Positions 1 through 5,474 of a stretch of 5,653 nucleotides of DNA are shown here, piece by piece (the stretch's first letter is position 1; every line of letters begins with the position of its first letter). Below the pieces are notes generated by a model. The model was not told the origin of the DNA. It ran no database searches and saw nothing but the letters and a program-made list of their open reading frames with translations. A program made the position numbers and the translations under genes. Source of the stretch: Solirubrobacterales bacterium (GTDB lineage: Bacteria > Actinomycetota > Thermoleophilia > Solirubrobacterales > Solirubrobacteraceae); assembly GCA_013695395.1 (NCBI GenBank), contig JACDAP010000611.1:1-5653 (forward strand), in the 5' to 3' direction.

Positions 1-88
1 CGATCACCAGCAGGAGGAGCAGCAGGGGGGACGGGCGGCGCACCGCCTCCAGTGTGGCGTGCAACCCCGGCTGCGCGCGCAGGACCAC
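1..88 (-). CDS. 5' fragment of a divergent signal-peptide or membrane protein, cut by the window edge
   Basis: Read on the minus strand from a GTG at 88, this frame stays open to the edge and gives 29 residues. They are a short polar stretch, then Arg17-Arg18-Pro, then six leucines in a row followed by Val-Ile. Two arginines before a leucine run is how a signal peptide or a first membrane helix begins. G or C is at the third position of 28 of 29 codons, as in the real genes here. The start is unsure: GTG at 43 (product beginning MRRPSPLL) or TTG at 64 are alternatives, and none has a well-spaced Shine-Dalgarno. The family cannot be named from so little. It would be divergent from the gene at 115 and share its upstream region. 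Confidence 0.42.
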   Translation of the reverse strand, partial: MVLRAQPGLHATLEAVRRPSPLLLLLLVI

Positions 89-94
89 GGGGAC

Positions 95-110
95 GCGGCG
101 CGAACGCCGC
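95..110 (+). promoter_or_regulatory. Hairpin or palindrome just upstream of the gene at 115
   Basis: GCGGCG (95-100), loop CGAA (101-104) and CGCCGC (105-110) form a perfect 6-bp stem that ends 4 nt before the ATG at 115. It occupies the place where a Shine-Dalgarno would normally lie. A weak purine run GGGGA (89-93) lies just before it. If the stem folds, that run comes within about 5 nt of the start codon. It could be a translation-control structure, a DNA operator between divergent genes, or chance in very GC-rich DNA. Confidence 0.3.
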
Positions 111-114
111 TGGC

Positions 115-1434
115 ATGCGCAACCGCCAGCTCCATCAGGCGCTCTCGACCTTCGCCGAGGAGGCGGCCTGGCAGCTCGCCTCCGACGTGGCCGACGGTCA
201 CGAGCTCGGGTTCGAGGTCGACGAGGCCCCGCCGCCCCACGGGGGCCGCACGCGCAAGCAGCGCGAGGCCGGCGCCTTCTACTGCTACAGGCCGCTGACC
301 GCCGAGTTCATCGACGCCCGCGGGAGCGTCGTCGCCCGGCTGCCGAGCTACCTGCCCGCGGTCCACGCGCTCGCCCAGACCGGCAACCTGGACGCCTACC
401 TGGACGTGCACGTCGCCCACGGCGGGATTCCGATGGCGCCGCGTGAGCGCGCCGAGCTCGCCCTGCGCGCCTTCCTCGGCCGCGTCTTCCGCGACTCGAC
501 CGACTTCGTGCTCGAGGAGCCCGCGTTCCGCGGGGCCTACGCGGAGCTCGAGGCGGTCGTCACCGAAGGGCGCAGCGAGACCGTGGTGGTCGCGCCCGTG
601 CTCGGCCTCGAGCTGGAGTCGGCCGAGGTGGCGATGGGCGACGGGCTCGTGCTCATCCGCGGCGAGGTGCTCGAGGACGCGCCCGCCGACGCGGTCTGGC
701 CGCGTACCGAGGGGATGCCCGCGCGGGCCGCGGTGCTCGCCGTGCTCCGTGCGGAGACCGCCGCCGGGGAACCCGCGCCGATCGACGCCTCCCGCCGCAA
801 GCTCGCCCGGCTGCTCACCGCGCTGCGGCTCTTCGACGAGGCGGCCGTGTGCGTCGGCCCCTCCGCGTGGGTGCGCACCGCGGGCGGCCCCTGGACCACG
901 CTCCCGCTCGGGCTCGACGGCCTCCCGCCCGGGCCGGAAGACATCATCTGCCCGATCGCGGCCGCGGAGGAGGACGAGCTGCGGGCGTTCTGCTCCCTGG
1001 TCGCCCGCCGGCTGCCGAAGTCCGGCGAGCTCGCCTGGGCGCTGCGCCGCTTCGAGCTGGCCTGTGCCCGTCGGTCCCCTGCCGAGGCCCTCACCGACCA
1101 CCTGCTCGCGCTGCGCGCGCTGCTCGGCTCTGCGGAGGACGAGGAGCCCGGACGGCTCGGGGCTCGGGTGGCCGCGCTCTGCTCGGAGCCGGTGGAGCGC
1201 TCCGCGCACACCGCCCGCCTCGTGCACACCGTGGGGCTCGAGCGCGCGCTGGTGGCCGGCGTCGGCCTGCCCGAGCCCGAGCTCCTCGTCGACCTCGTCG
1301 ACGAGCTGTCCGGCGATCTGCGCGCGATCCTTCGCGACGTCCTCTGCGGCCACCTCGACGCCGACCTGCGGGGCACCGCGGACCGGCTGCTGGAGGCGCA
1401 GCGGCCGACCGGGGAGCAGCCGGCGCTGCGCTGA
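115..1434 (+). CDS. Conserved hypothetical protein with HEPN-like helical C-terminal part
   Basis: A 439-residue soluble protein with no signal peptide or membrane segment. I do not know a characterised member. The N-terminal half (about 1-200) is mixed and includes an aromatic patch (AFYCYRPLTAEF, about 54-65) and a valine-rich strand near 157-162. The C-terminal part (about 225-425) is mostly helical. Its run ALRRFELACARR (309-320), then a leucine/alanine helix LLALRALLG (330-338), then RLGARVAAL, resembles the layout of ApeA-like HEPN domains. R407-D408 followed by H413 fits the R-X4-6-H signature of HEPN ribonucleases, in which the residue after R is often N, D or H. The HEPN assignment is an inference. 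The ATG at 115 is preferred because the in-frame extension back to a GTG at 52 is low-complexity and lacks a ribosome site. The gene is convergent with the ArsA-like operon. From memory, similar proteins occur in Thermoleophilia. Confidence 0.85.
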   Translation: MRNRQLHQALSTFAEEAAWQLASDVADGHELGFEVDEAPPPHGGRTRKQREAGAFYCYRPLTAEFIDARGSVVARLPSYLPAVHALAQTGNLDAYLDVHVAHGGIPMAPRERAELALRAFLGRVFRDSTDFVLEEPAFRGAYAELEAVVTEGRSETVVVAPVLGLELESAEVAMGDGLVLIRGEVLEDAPADAVWPRTEGMPARAAVLAVLRAETAAGEPAPIDASRRKLARLLTALRLFDEAAVCVGPSAWVRTAGGPWTTLPLGLDGLPPGPEDIICPIAAAEEDELRAFCSLVARRLPKSGELAWALRRFELACARRSPAEALTDHLLALRALLGSAEDEEPGRLGARVAALCSEPVERSAHTARLVHTVGLERALVAGVGLPEPELLVDLVDELSGDLRAILRDVLCGHLDADLRGTADRLLEAQRPTGEQPALR

Positions 1435-1453
1435 GCTCTGGGGGTGTGAGCCT

Positions 1454-1476
1454 CAGGGGGCCGTATTGGCCCTCTG
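1454..1476 (+). terminator. Putative terminator hairpin for the gene ending at 1434
   Basis: CAGGGGGCC (1454-1462), loop GTATT (1463-1467) and GGCCCTCTG (1468-1476) form a 9-bp stem with one G-U pair when transcribed on the plus strand. It starts 19 nt after the TGA. No T-tract follows, which is common for actinobacterial terminators but leaves the call unproven. On the minus strand the G-U pair becomes a C-A mismatch, so the structure favours plus-strand transcripts. Confidence 0.5.
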
Positions 1477-1501
1477 GAGCACGCACCCCGCGAACGCGCC
1501 A

Positions 1502-1517
1502 GCCGTCAGCCGACGGC
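1502..1517 (-). terminator. Putative terminator hairpin for the minus-strand cupin-ArsA operon
   Basis: GCCGTC (1502-1507), AGCC loop (1508-1511) and GACGGC (1512-1517) form a perfect 6-bp stem. Read on the minus strand it begins 17 nt after the stop codon of the last operon gene (1535). There is no T-tract. The stem is short, so chance cannot be excluded, but its position beyond the stop mirrors the hairpin serving the opposing gene. Confidence 0.4.
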
Positions 1518-1534
1518 CGAGGCAACCGCCCCGT

Positions 1535-2689
1535 TCACTCCCCGCCCGCCTCGGCGAGCAGCCGCTCGCGGTCGGCGGCCGGGGCGAAGAGGTGGCGCTG
1601 CACCGCGACGAGGCCCGCGACGTCGTGGACGTCGGCGTCGAGCCTCGGAACGAGGATCGGCTCACGCTCGTCCAGCTCGGCGCGGAGGTGGGCGATCGCG
1701 GCGGTGTCGCGGTCGGCGAGCACCTGAGCGTCCTCGACCGTCCGGCCGACCTTCTTGGCGAGGGCCTCCCCCAGCGGCTCGCTGAGCTCTGCGACCACCG
1801 TCTCGGGATCGAGCGGATCGGCCTCCCCGACGCCCGGATCCACCCGGTTGACGATCAGGCCGCCGAACGGCATCCCCGCCTCCCGGAGCTTGCCGCGGAA
1901 GAAGATCGCCTCGTCGACGGGCTCCTTCTGGGGGGAGGTGACGATCAGGAACGTGGTGGCCGGATCGGCGAGCAGCGCCTTCACGCCCGCGGCCCGCTCG
2001 GTGAAGCCGTCGATGATCCCGCCGAGCGCGCGGAAGAAGACGCTGAGGTCATCGAGCAGGTCGACGCCGGTGACGCGCTTCATCACCGAGAAGACGACGC
2101 TCGTGCCGCGACCGACGACCCGCGCGGCGAAGTTGGTGGGGGCGAGGAAGACCTTGATCGCCCGGCCCTGGAAGAACTGGGAGATCCGGGCGGGCGCGTC
2201 GAGGAAGTCGAGCGCGTTGCGGGACGGGGGCGTGTCGAGGATCAGCACGTCGAAGCCGCCCTCCCGGTGCAGGTCGTACACACGGGCGACGGCCGTGAAC
2301 TCCTGGGAGCCCGCAACGGCGCCGCTGAGCTCCTTGTAGATCCGGTTCTCGAGGATCTCGTCGCGCGTCTTCGCGTCGGGCGCGAGGCGCTCGATGAGGC
2401 CGTCGAACGTCGCCTTCGCGTCGAGCATCATCGCCCACAGCTCGCCCTCCATCTCGAGGCCCTCCGCCGCGAAGACCGCAGGGTCGACGAGCTTCGGCTC
2501 GTTGCCGAGCTCCTCCATCCCGAGCGCGTTGGCCAGCCTCTTGGCCGGGTCGATCGTGATGACGCAGGCCCTCTGCCCGGCGGCGGCCAGGCCCAGGGCG
2601 AGCGCCGCGGAGCTCGTCGTCTTCCCGACCCCGCCGGAGCCCGCGACGATGCAGATCTTCTTGCCGACGAGGCGCTCGGCGACGCTCAC
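1535..2689 (-). CDS. ArsA/Get3-family ATPase, Rv3680 (BagB)-type subunit
   Basis: A 384-residue cytosolic P-loop ATPase. The P-loop is GSGGVGKTT (17-25), with K23 binding phosphate. Ser18 stands where most of this superfamily has the signature lysine. Switch I is TIDPAKRL (45-52), with D47 matching the hydrolysis aspartate (D57) of yeast Get3. The AMMLD patch is at 86-90, and switch II LDTPPSRNALDFLDAP at 151-166. Asn281 in LIVNR fits the adenine contact, and a C-terminal VPRL..DVHDVAGL segment spans 347-360. The only cysteines are C13 and C42, so there is no Get3-type CxxC and no ArsA metalloid site. The motifs match mycobacterial Rv3680, half of the BagA/BagB pair described as Get3 homologues. 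The GTG start shares GTGA with the upstream stop (4-nt overlap) and has only a weak ribosome site, so translation is probably coupled. It is the last gene of the operon. Client proteins are unknown. Confidence 0.94.
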   Translation of the reverse strand: MSVAERLVGKKICIVAGSGGVGKTTSSAALALGLAAAGQRACVITIDPAKRLANALGMEELGNEPKLVDPAVFAAEGLEMEGELWAMMLDAKATFDGLIERLAPDAKTRDEILENRIYKELSGAVAGSQEFTAVARVYDLHREGGFDVLILDTPPSRNALDFLDAPARISQFFQGRAIKVFLAPTNFAARVVGRGTSVVFSVMKRVTGVDLLDDLSVFFRALGGIIDGFTERAAGVKALLADPATTFLIVTSPQKEPVDEAIFFRGKLREAGMPFGGLIVNRVDPGVGEADPLDPETVVAELSEPLGEALAKKVGRTVEDAQVLADRDTAAIAHLRAELDEREPILVPRLDADVHDVAGLVAVQRHLFAPAADRERLLAEAGGE

Positions 2690-3672
2690 GACAGGCGCCC
2701 CGCGAGCCGCGTGAGCTCGTCGCGACCGACGGCGGTCGAGAAGAGGAACGGGAGCGTGGTCAACGGGACCTCGCCCGCGAGTCCGCGCTTCAGCCGCGCA
2801 GCCTGCGTGCGCTGTGTGCGTGCGCGGCGAAGCTGGCTCCGGGCCAGGCGGGCCGCGCGGGCACCGGCGGTGTCCCGATCGGCGCCTCTCGACGTGGCCG
2901 CCCCGCGCATCGCCACGAGTGCCTCGGCGTCGGCCCCGGAGAACCGGTCGGGGATCATCCCGTTCAGCACGACGAGGTCGAGGTCGAGGGCCATGCGCTC
3001 GCGGAGGGCGTCGCGCAGGGCCAGCGTTTCGGAGACCGGCAGCTCCTCGGGCGCGGCGACCGCGACGACGCCGGTCCGGGTGGGGTCAGCGAGCATCTGG
3101 TGGATCGTACGGCCCTGGCGCGCGAGCGGCCCGACCTTCGCCGCGTCGGAGAGCGTGCGGGCCGCCTCGAGGAGCGCGAGGCCGTGGCCGGTCGCGGGTG
3201 CGTCGAGCACGACGAGATCGTAGGGGGCGGCGCCCGGCGTGCGGCGCGCGGGCTGCGCGAGCTCCCACACCTTCCCCATGGTGAGCAGCTCGCGCAGGCC
3301 GGGGGTGGCGGCGGCCAGGTAGGTGAACAGCCGGGAGCGGACGAGGACCTCCGCGAGCGCGCGGGCGGGGAGCTGATCGGTCAGGTACTCCTCCATCGCG
3401 TGCTGCGGGTCGACGCTCACGTGGTGCAGTCCGGGGGCGAGCTCGCGCTCGACGAACGGGCCGGCGCTCTCGGCCCCGAGAGCGCGGGCGAGCTCATCGC
3501 GGGCGGCGACCTCGGCCACGACGACCCGCCGGCCGCGAGCGGCCGCGGCCAGGCCGAGAGCGGCGGCCACGGTCGTCTTCCCGACCCCGCCCTTCCCGCT
3601 GACCACGACGAGGTCCTTGGCCAGGAGCCCGTCGAGGCGGCCAACCCTGACCGAACTGTCGGGTCGGGCCAC
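2686..3672 (-). CDS. ArsA/Get3-family ATPase, Rv3679 (BagA)-type subunit
   Basis: A 328-residue cytosolic ATPase. The deviant Walker A is GKGGVGKTT (26-34) with signature lysine K27 and phosphate lysine K32. The switch-I region reads VVVAEVAARDELARAL (50-65). Lined up on the following L-G, Ala56 falls where the partner has its catalytic Asp47, so the canonical DPA motif is absent. Later blocks match what I recall of mycobacterial Rv3679: PGLRELLTMGKVWEL (124-138), switch II VVLDAPATGHG (154-164), a SDAAKVGPL segment (175-183) and ELPVSETLALR (210-220). Asn237 in VVLNG fits the nucleotide-base contact. A strongly basic helix lies at about 271-297. There is no cysteine at all, ruling out thiol-based metal binding. 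The GTG start has GGGGAG 9 nt upstream. The gene begins 6 nt after the cupin stop and overlaps the next ATPase by 4 nt, as expected for two subunits made together. Confidence 0.94.
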   Translation of the reverse strand: MARPDSSVRVGRLDGLLAKDLVVVSGKGGVGKTTVAAALGLAAAARGRRVVVAEVAARDELARALGAESAGPFVERELAPGLHHVSVDPQHAMEEYLTDQLPARALAEVLVRSRLFTYLAAATPGLRELLTMGKVWELAQPARRTPGAAPYDLVVLDAPATGHGLALLEAARTLSDAAKVGPLARQGRTIHQMLADPTRTGVVAVAAPEELPVSETLALRDALRERMALDLDLVVLNGMIPDRFSGADAEALVAMRGAATSRGADRDTAGARAARLARSQLRRARTQRTQAARLKRGLAGEVPLTTLPFLFSTAVGRDELTRLAGRLS

Positions 3673-3678
3673 TCGGAG

Positions 3679-4611
3679 CTACTCCCCGTCCCAGTACCCG
3701 ACGGTCTCCGCGCGCACGAAGACGCCGCCGCCCAGCCCGAGCTTGCCGGCCCGCGGGTAGTGGCAGAGGTCGCCGGAGGCGCGGGTGCCGTAGGCCAGGT
3801 AGGTGAGCCCCTGCGGGCCGGCTCGTAGGAGATGCTCGACGCCGCTGCCGGGCGGGCGGCCGACGAGGCTCCCCGGCGTCAGCGGGAACCGCTCGTCCCC
3901 GAGCTCCACCTCACCCGCGCCGGCGAGCACGACGAAGAGCTCCTCCTCGGCGGTGTGCCAGTGGGCGGGGCAGGAGGACTTGCCGGGCTCGAGGACGACG
4001 TGGCGCAGGCCGCTCAGGCGGGAGCCGGCGGCACGGCCCAGGTCGGTGGCGAGCCCCGCGTAGCGACCGTGCGCGTAGGGCTCGGACTCGATCTCGGCGA
4101 GGGAGACGATCGTCGAGGGACGCTCCGAGAGCGGCGCGGGCGCCGTGACCTCCAGCGGCCCGGCGGCGAGCTCGAGCTTGAACGGGTTCGGCCCGTCGTG
4201 CGGGATCCAGCGCGGCCCCATCCACCAGGCCTGAGCGCGGGGCAGCCAGGTCATGCGGGTCGGGGAACCGGTCGCGAAGGCGATGGCTTCGATCCCGTCG
4301 TCGGAGGCGATCAGCGTATGCGCCTCACCGCCGGCGGGGTAGCAGATGAGGTCGCCGGTCCGGACGGGGTGCGCGGACCCGTTCTGCCACGAGAGCCCGG
4401 ATCCCGCGGTGACGTAGAAGAGCTCCTCCTCGTCGGCGTGGACGTGCACCGGCATCGCCCGCTGCCCGGGGCCCTGCTTGTACGCCGAGCAGCCGATGGC
4501 GTGCGGGGCGAACGCGGGCGCCAGACGCCGCCGCTCCCCCTGCAGGTCACCGTGATCGATCACCTGCGGCGCGACCTCGTCGAGGTGCCCGATGTGCGCG
4601 TGTCCGTCCAT
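3679..4611 (-). CDS. Two-domain cupin (bicupin) protein
   Basis: A 310-residue protein with two complete cupin barrels, no signal peptide and no membrane segment. Domain 1 has motif 1 with H56, H58 and E63 followed by G70, and motif 2 GDLICYPAGGEAH with P92, G94 and H98. Domain 2 has H217, H219, E224 and G231, then motif 2 with G247, P253, G255 and H260. Both sites therefore keep the 3-His/1-Glu set that normally binds a divalent metal. Known bicupins include dioxygenases, decarboxylases and sugar-binding or regulatory proteins, and nothing seen here picks a substrate. A tryptophan- and proline-rich linker (about 122-144) joins the barrels. It is the first gene of the operon with the two ArsA-like ATPases, only 6 nt upstream of the BagA-type gene. 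The ATG at 4611 has no clear Shine-Dalgarno; a -10-like TAGCAT 9 nt upstream would make the mRNA nearly leaderless. Confidence 0.92.
   Translation of the reverse strand: MDGHAHIGHLDEVAPQVIDHGDLQGERRRLAPAFAPHAIGCSAYKQGPGQRAMPVHVHADEEELFYVTAGSGLSWQNGSAHPVRTGDLICYPAGGEAHTLIASDDGIEAIAFATGSPTRMTWLPRAQAWWMGPRWIPHDGPNPFKLELAAGPLEVTAPAPLSERPSTIVSLAEIESEPYAHGRYAGLATDLGRAAGSRLSGLRHVVLEPGKSSCPAHWHTAEEELFVVLAGAGEVELGDERFPLTPGSLVGRPPGSGVEHLLRAGPQGLTYLAYGTRASGDLCHYPRAGKLGLGGGVFVRAETVGYWDGE
3682..3687 (-). promoter_or_regulatory. Ribosome binding site of the BagA-type ATPase gene
   Basis: On the minus strand GGGGAG lies inside the last codons of the cupin gene, 9 nt before the GTG at 3672. It supports that start over later in-frame ones, and implies that ribosomes finishing the cupin can restart on the ATPase gene. 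Confidence 0.6.
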
Positions 4612-4620
4612 CGGGCGCCG

Positions 4621-4626
4621 ATGCTA
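4621..4626 (-). promoter_or_regulatory. Candidate -10 element of the cupin-ArsA operon
   Basis: TAGCAT on the minus strand fits the actinobacterial TANNNT pattern. Nine bases separate it from the cupin ATG, so transcription would begin about 3 nt before the start codon or at it. This agrees with the lack of a Shine-Dalgarno, but without a -35 partner the call is weak. Confidence 0.27.
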
Positions 4627-4688
4627 ACCGGGCAGGAGAACCGCGGCGGGGCGCGAACACCGCGTGCGACCAGGTACCGACCCTCACC

Positions 4689-4692
4689 GGAG
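4689..4692 (+). promoter_or_regulatory. Ribosome binding site of the ParA-family gene
   Basis: GGAG lies 5 nt before the GTG at 4698. This fixes the start so that the protein has nine residues before the first beta strand (VIAFANQKGG), usual for ParA proteins lacking an N-terminal DNA-binding domain. Confidence 0.6.
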
Positions 4693-4697
4693 CCCCC

Positions 4698-5474
4698 GTG
4701 CAGCCTCTGCAACTCAAGCCCAAGGTCATCGCGTTCGCCAACCAGAAGGGCGGCGTCGCGAAGACCACCACCGCCCTCAACCTCGCGGTCGCCTTCGCGG
4801 AGAAGGGCTTCCGCGTGCTGTGCGTGGACATGGATCCTCAGGGCAACCTGACCATGTCCCAGGGCATCGACCCCGACGCCGTCGAGCTCTCGATGTTCGA
4901 CGTGCTCGTCCACGACGTCCCGATCCGGAACGTCATCCGGCGCCGCGAGATCGACGTGGCGTGTGCCTCGATCGACCTGGCCGGCGCGGAGATCGCGATG
5001 AGCACGAAGATCGGTCGCGAGCGCTGCCTCGAGAAGTCGTTCAGGGCGATCTCCGAGGACTACGACTTCATCTGCATCGACACGCCGCCCTCCCTCGGGC
5101 TCCTCACGATCAACGCGTTGACCGCCGCGGACAAGGTGATCGTCCCCGTGCAGTGCGAGTATCTGTCGATGCGCGGCCTCATCCAGCTGCAGAACACGCT
5201 GGCGATGATCCGGGAGAACCTCAACCCGAACATCCAGATCGAGGGCATCCTGCCGACGCTCATGGACACGCGCACGACGCACGCGAAAGAGGCGATCGAG
5301 ATCCTCGAGGAGAACTTCGGGGACCGCGTCTTCGCCTCCCGCATCCGCAAGACCGTCCGCTTCGCGGAGGCACCGGTGAAGGGCATGTCCGTTCTCAAGT
5401 ACGATCCGGACGGGGTCGCCGCCCAGTCCTATCGCGATCTCGCCAAGGAGGTGCTCACCCATGGCCAACGGTAA
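4698..5474 (+). CDS. ParA/Soj-family ATPase, orphan (no ParB beside it)
   Basis: A 258-residue ATPase of chromosomal ParA (Soj) size, without the N-terminal helix-turn-helix of plasmid ParA. The deviant Walker A is NQKGGVAKTT (15-24): signature lysine K17, phosphate lysine K22, and Ala21 in place of the usual Gly, a variant common in actinobacterial ParA. Walker A' is VDMDPQGN (43-50) with catalytic D44, and Walker B FICIDTPPSLG (124-134) with D128. The C-terminal basic stretch SRIRKTVRF (214-222) is where Soj proteins bind DNA non-specifically. There is no C-terminal amphipathic helix of the MinD kind, so it should sit on the nucleoid, not the membrane. Such ATPases form ATP-dependent sandwich dimers and position DNA or protein cargo when a partner stimulates hydrolysis. 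It overlaps the next gene by 14 nt, so that product is the likely partner. No ParB gene or parS site is seen here. It is divergent from the cupin operon. Confidence 0.95.
   Translation: MQPLQLKPKVIAFANQKGGVAKTTTALNLAVAFAEKGFRVLCVDMDPQGNLTMSQGIDPDAVELSMFDVLVHDVPIRNVIRRREIDVACASIDLAGAEIAMSTKIGRERCLEKSFRAISEDYDFICIDTPPSLGLLTINALTAADKVIVPVQCEYLSMRGLIQLQNTLAMIRENLNPNIQIEGILPTLMDTRTTHAKEAIEILEENFGDRVFASRIRKTVRFAEAPVKGMSVLKYDPDGVAAQSYRDLAKEVLTHGQR
5445..5452 (+). promoter_or_regulatory. Strong ribosome binding site inside the end of the ParA-family gene
   Basis: AAGGAGGT is a full match to the anti-Shine-Dalgarno core and lies 8 nt before the ATG at 5461. It is the strongest ribosome site in the window and shows that the overlapping downstream frame is a real gene. 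Confidence 0.85.

Larger units (their letters stand above)
4612..4697. promoter_or_regulatory. Divergent promoter region between the cupin operon and the parA-like gene
   Basis: These 86 bases separate two divergent starts and must hold both promoters unless one lies inside a coding region. On the minus strand TAGCAT (4626-4621) is the only decent -10 match. No TTGACA-like -35 lies 16-18 nt before it. On the plus strand I see no convincing -10/-35 pair. A sequence GCGCGAACACCGC (4651-4663) matches 12 of 13 bases of one upstream of the gene at 115. The arms 4642-4646 and 4660-4664 could pair across a 13-nt loop, weakly. Confidence 0.55.

Noticed and set aside
4..1353. Long minus-strand open frame opposite the hypothetical gene
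   Set aside because: The product is rich in Arg, Gly, Glu and Ala with no domain, exactly antisense to a gene with better codon use. Its last bases also overlap the better-supported left-edge start in another frame.
443..3223. Very long plus-strand open frame (926 codons) spanning several genes
   Set aside because: It runs out of frame through the hypothetical gene and antisense to both ATPases. The product is low-complexity Ser/Arg/Pro/Ala-rich with no motif. Long open shadow frames are expected at this GC content.
1535..3672. Arsenic resistance operon
   Set aside because: The ATPases lack the metalloid-binding cysteines, and no ArsB, ArsC, ArsD or ArsR gene is present in the window.
3832..4851. 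Plus-strand open frame opposite the cupin, including an ATG at 4621 behind the divergent region
   Set aside because: It is antisense to a cupin with intact metal-binding motifs and runs out of frame into ParA. The AGGAGA at 4634-4639 is not followed by a start codon at a usable distance.
4698..5474. Plasmid-type ParA partition locus
   Set aside because: The protein lacks the N-terminal DNA-binding domain of plasmid ParA, no ParB-length gene or iteron/centromere repeats are seen, and the setting looks chromosomal.
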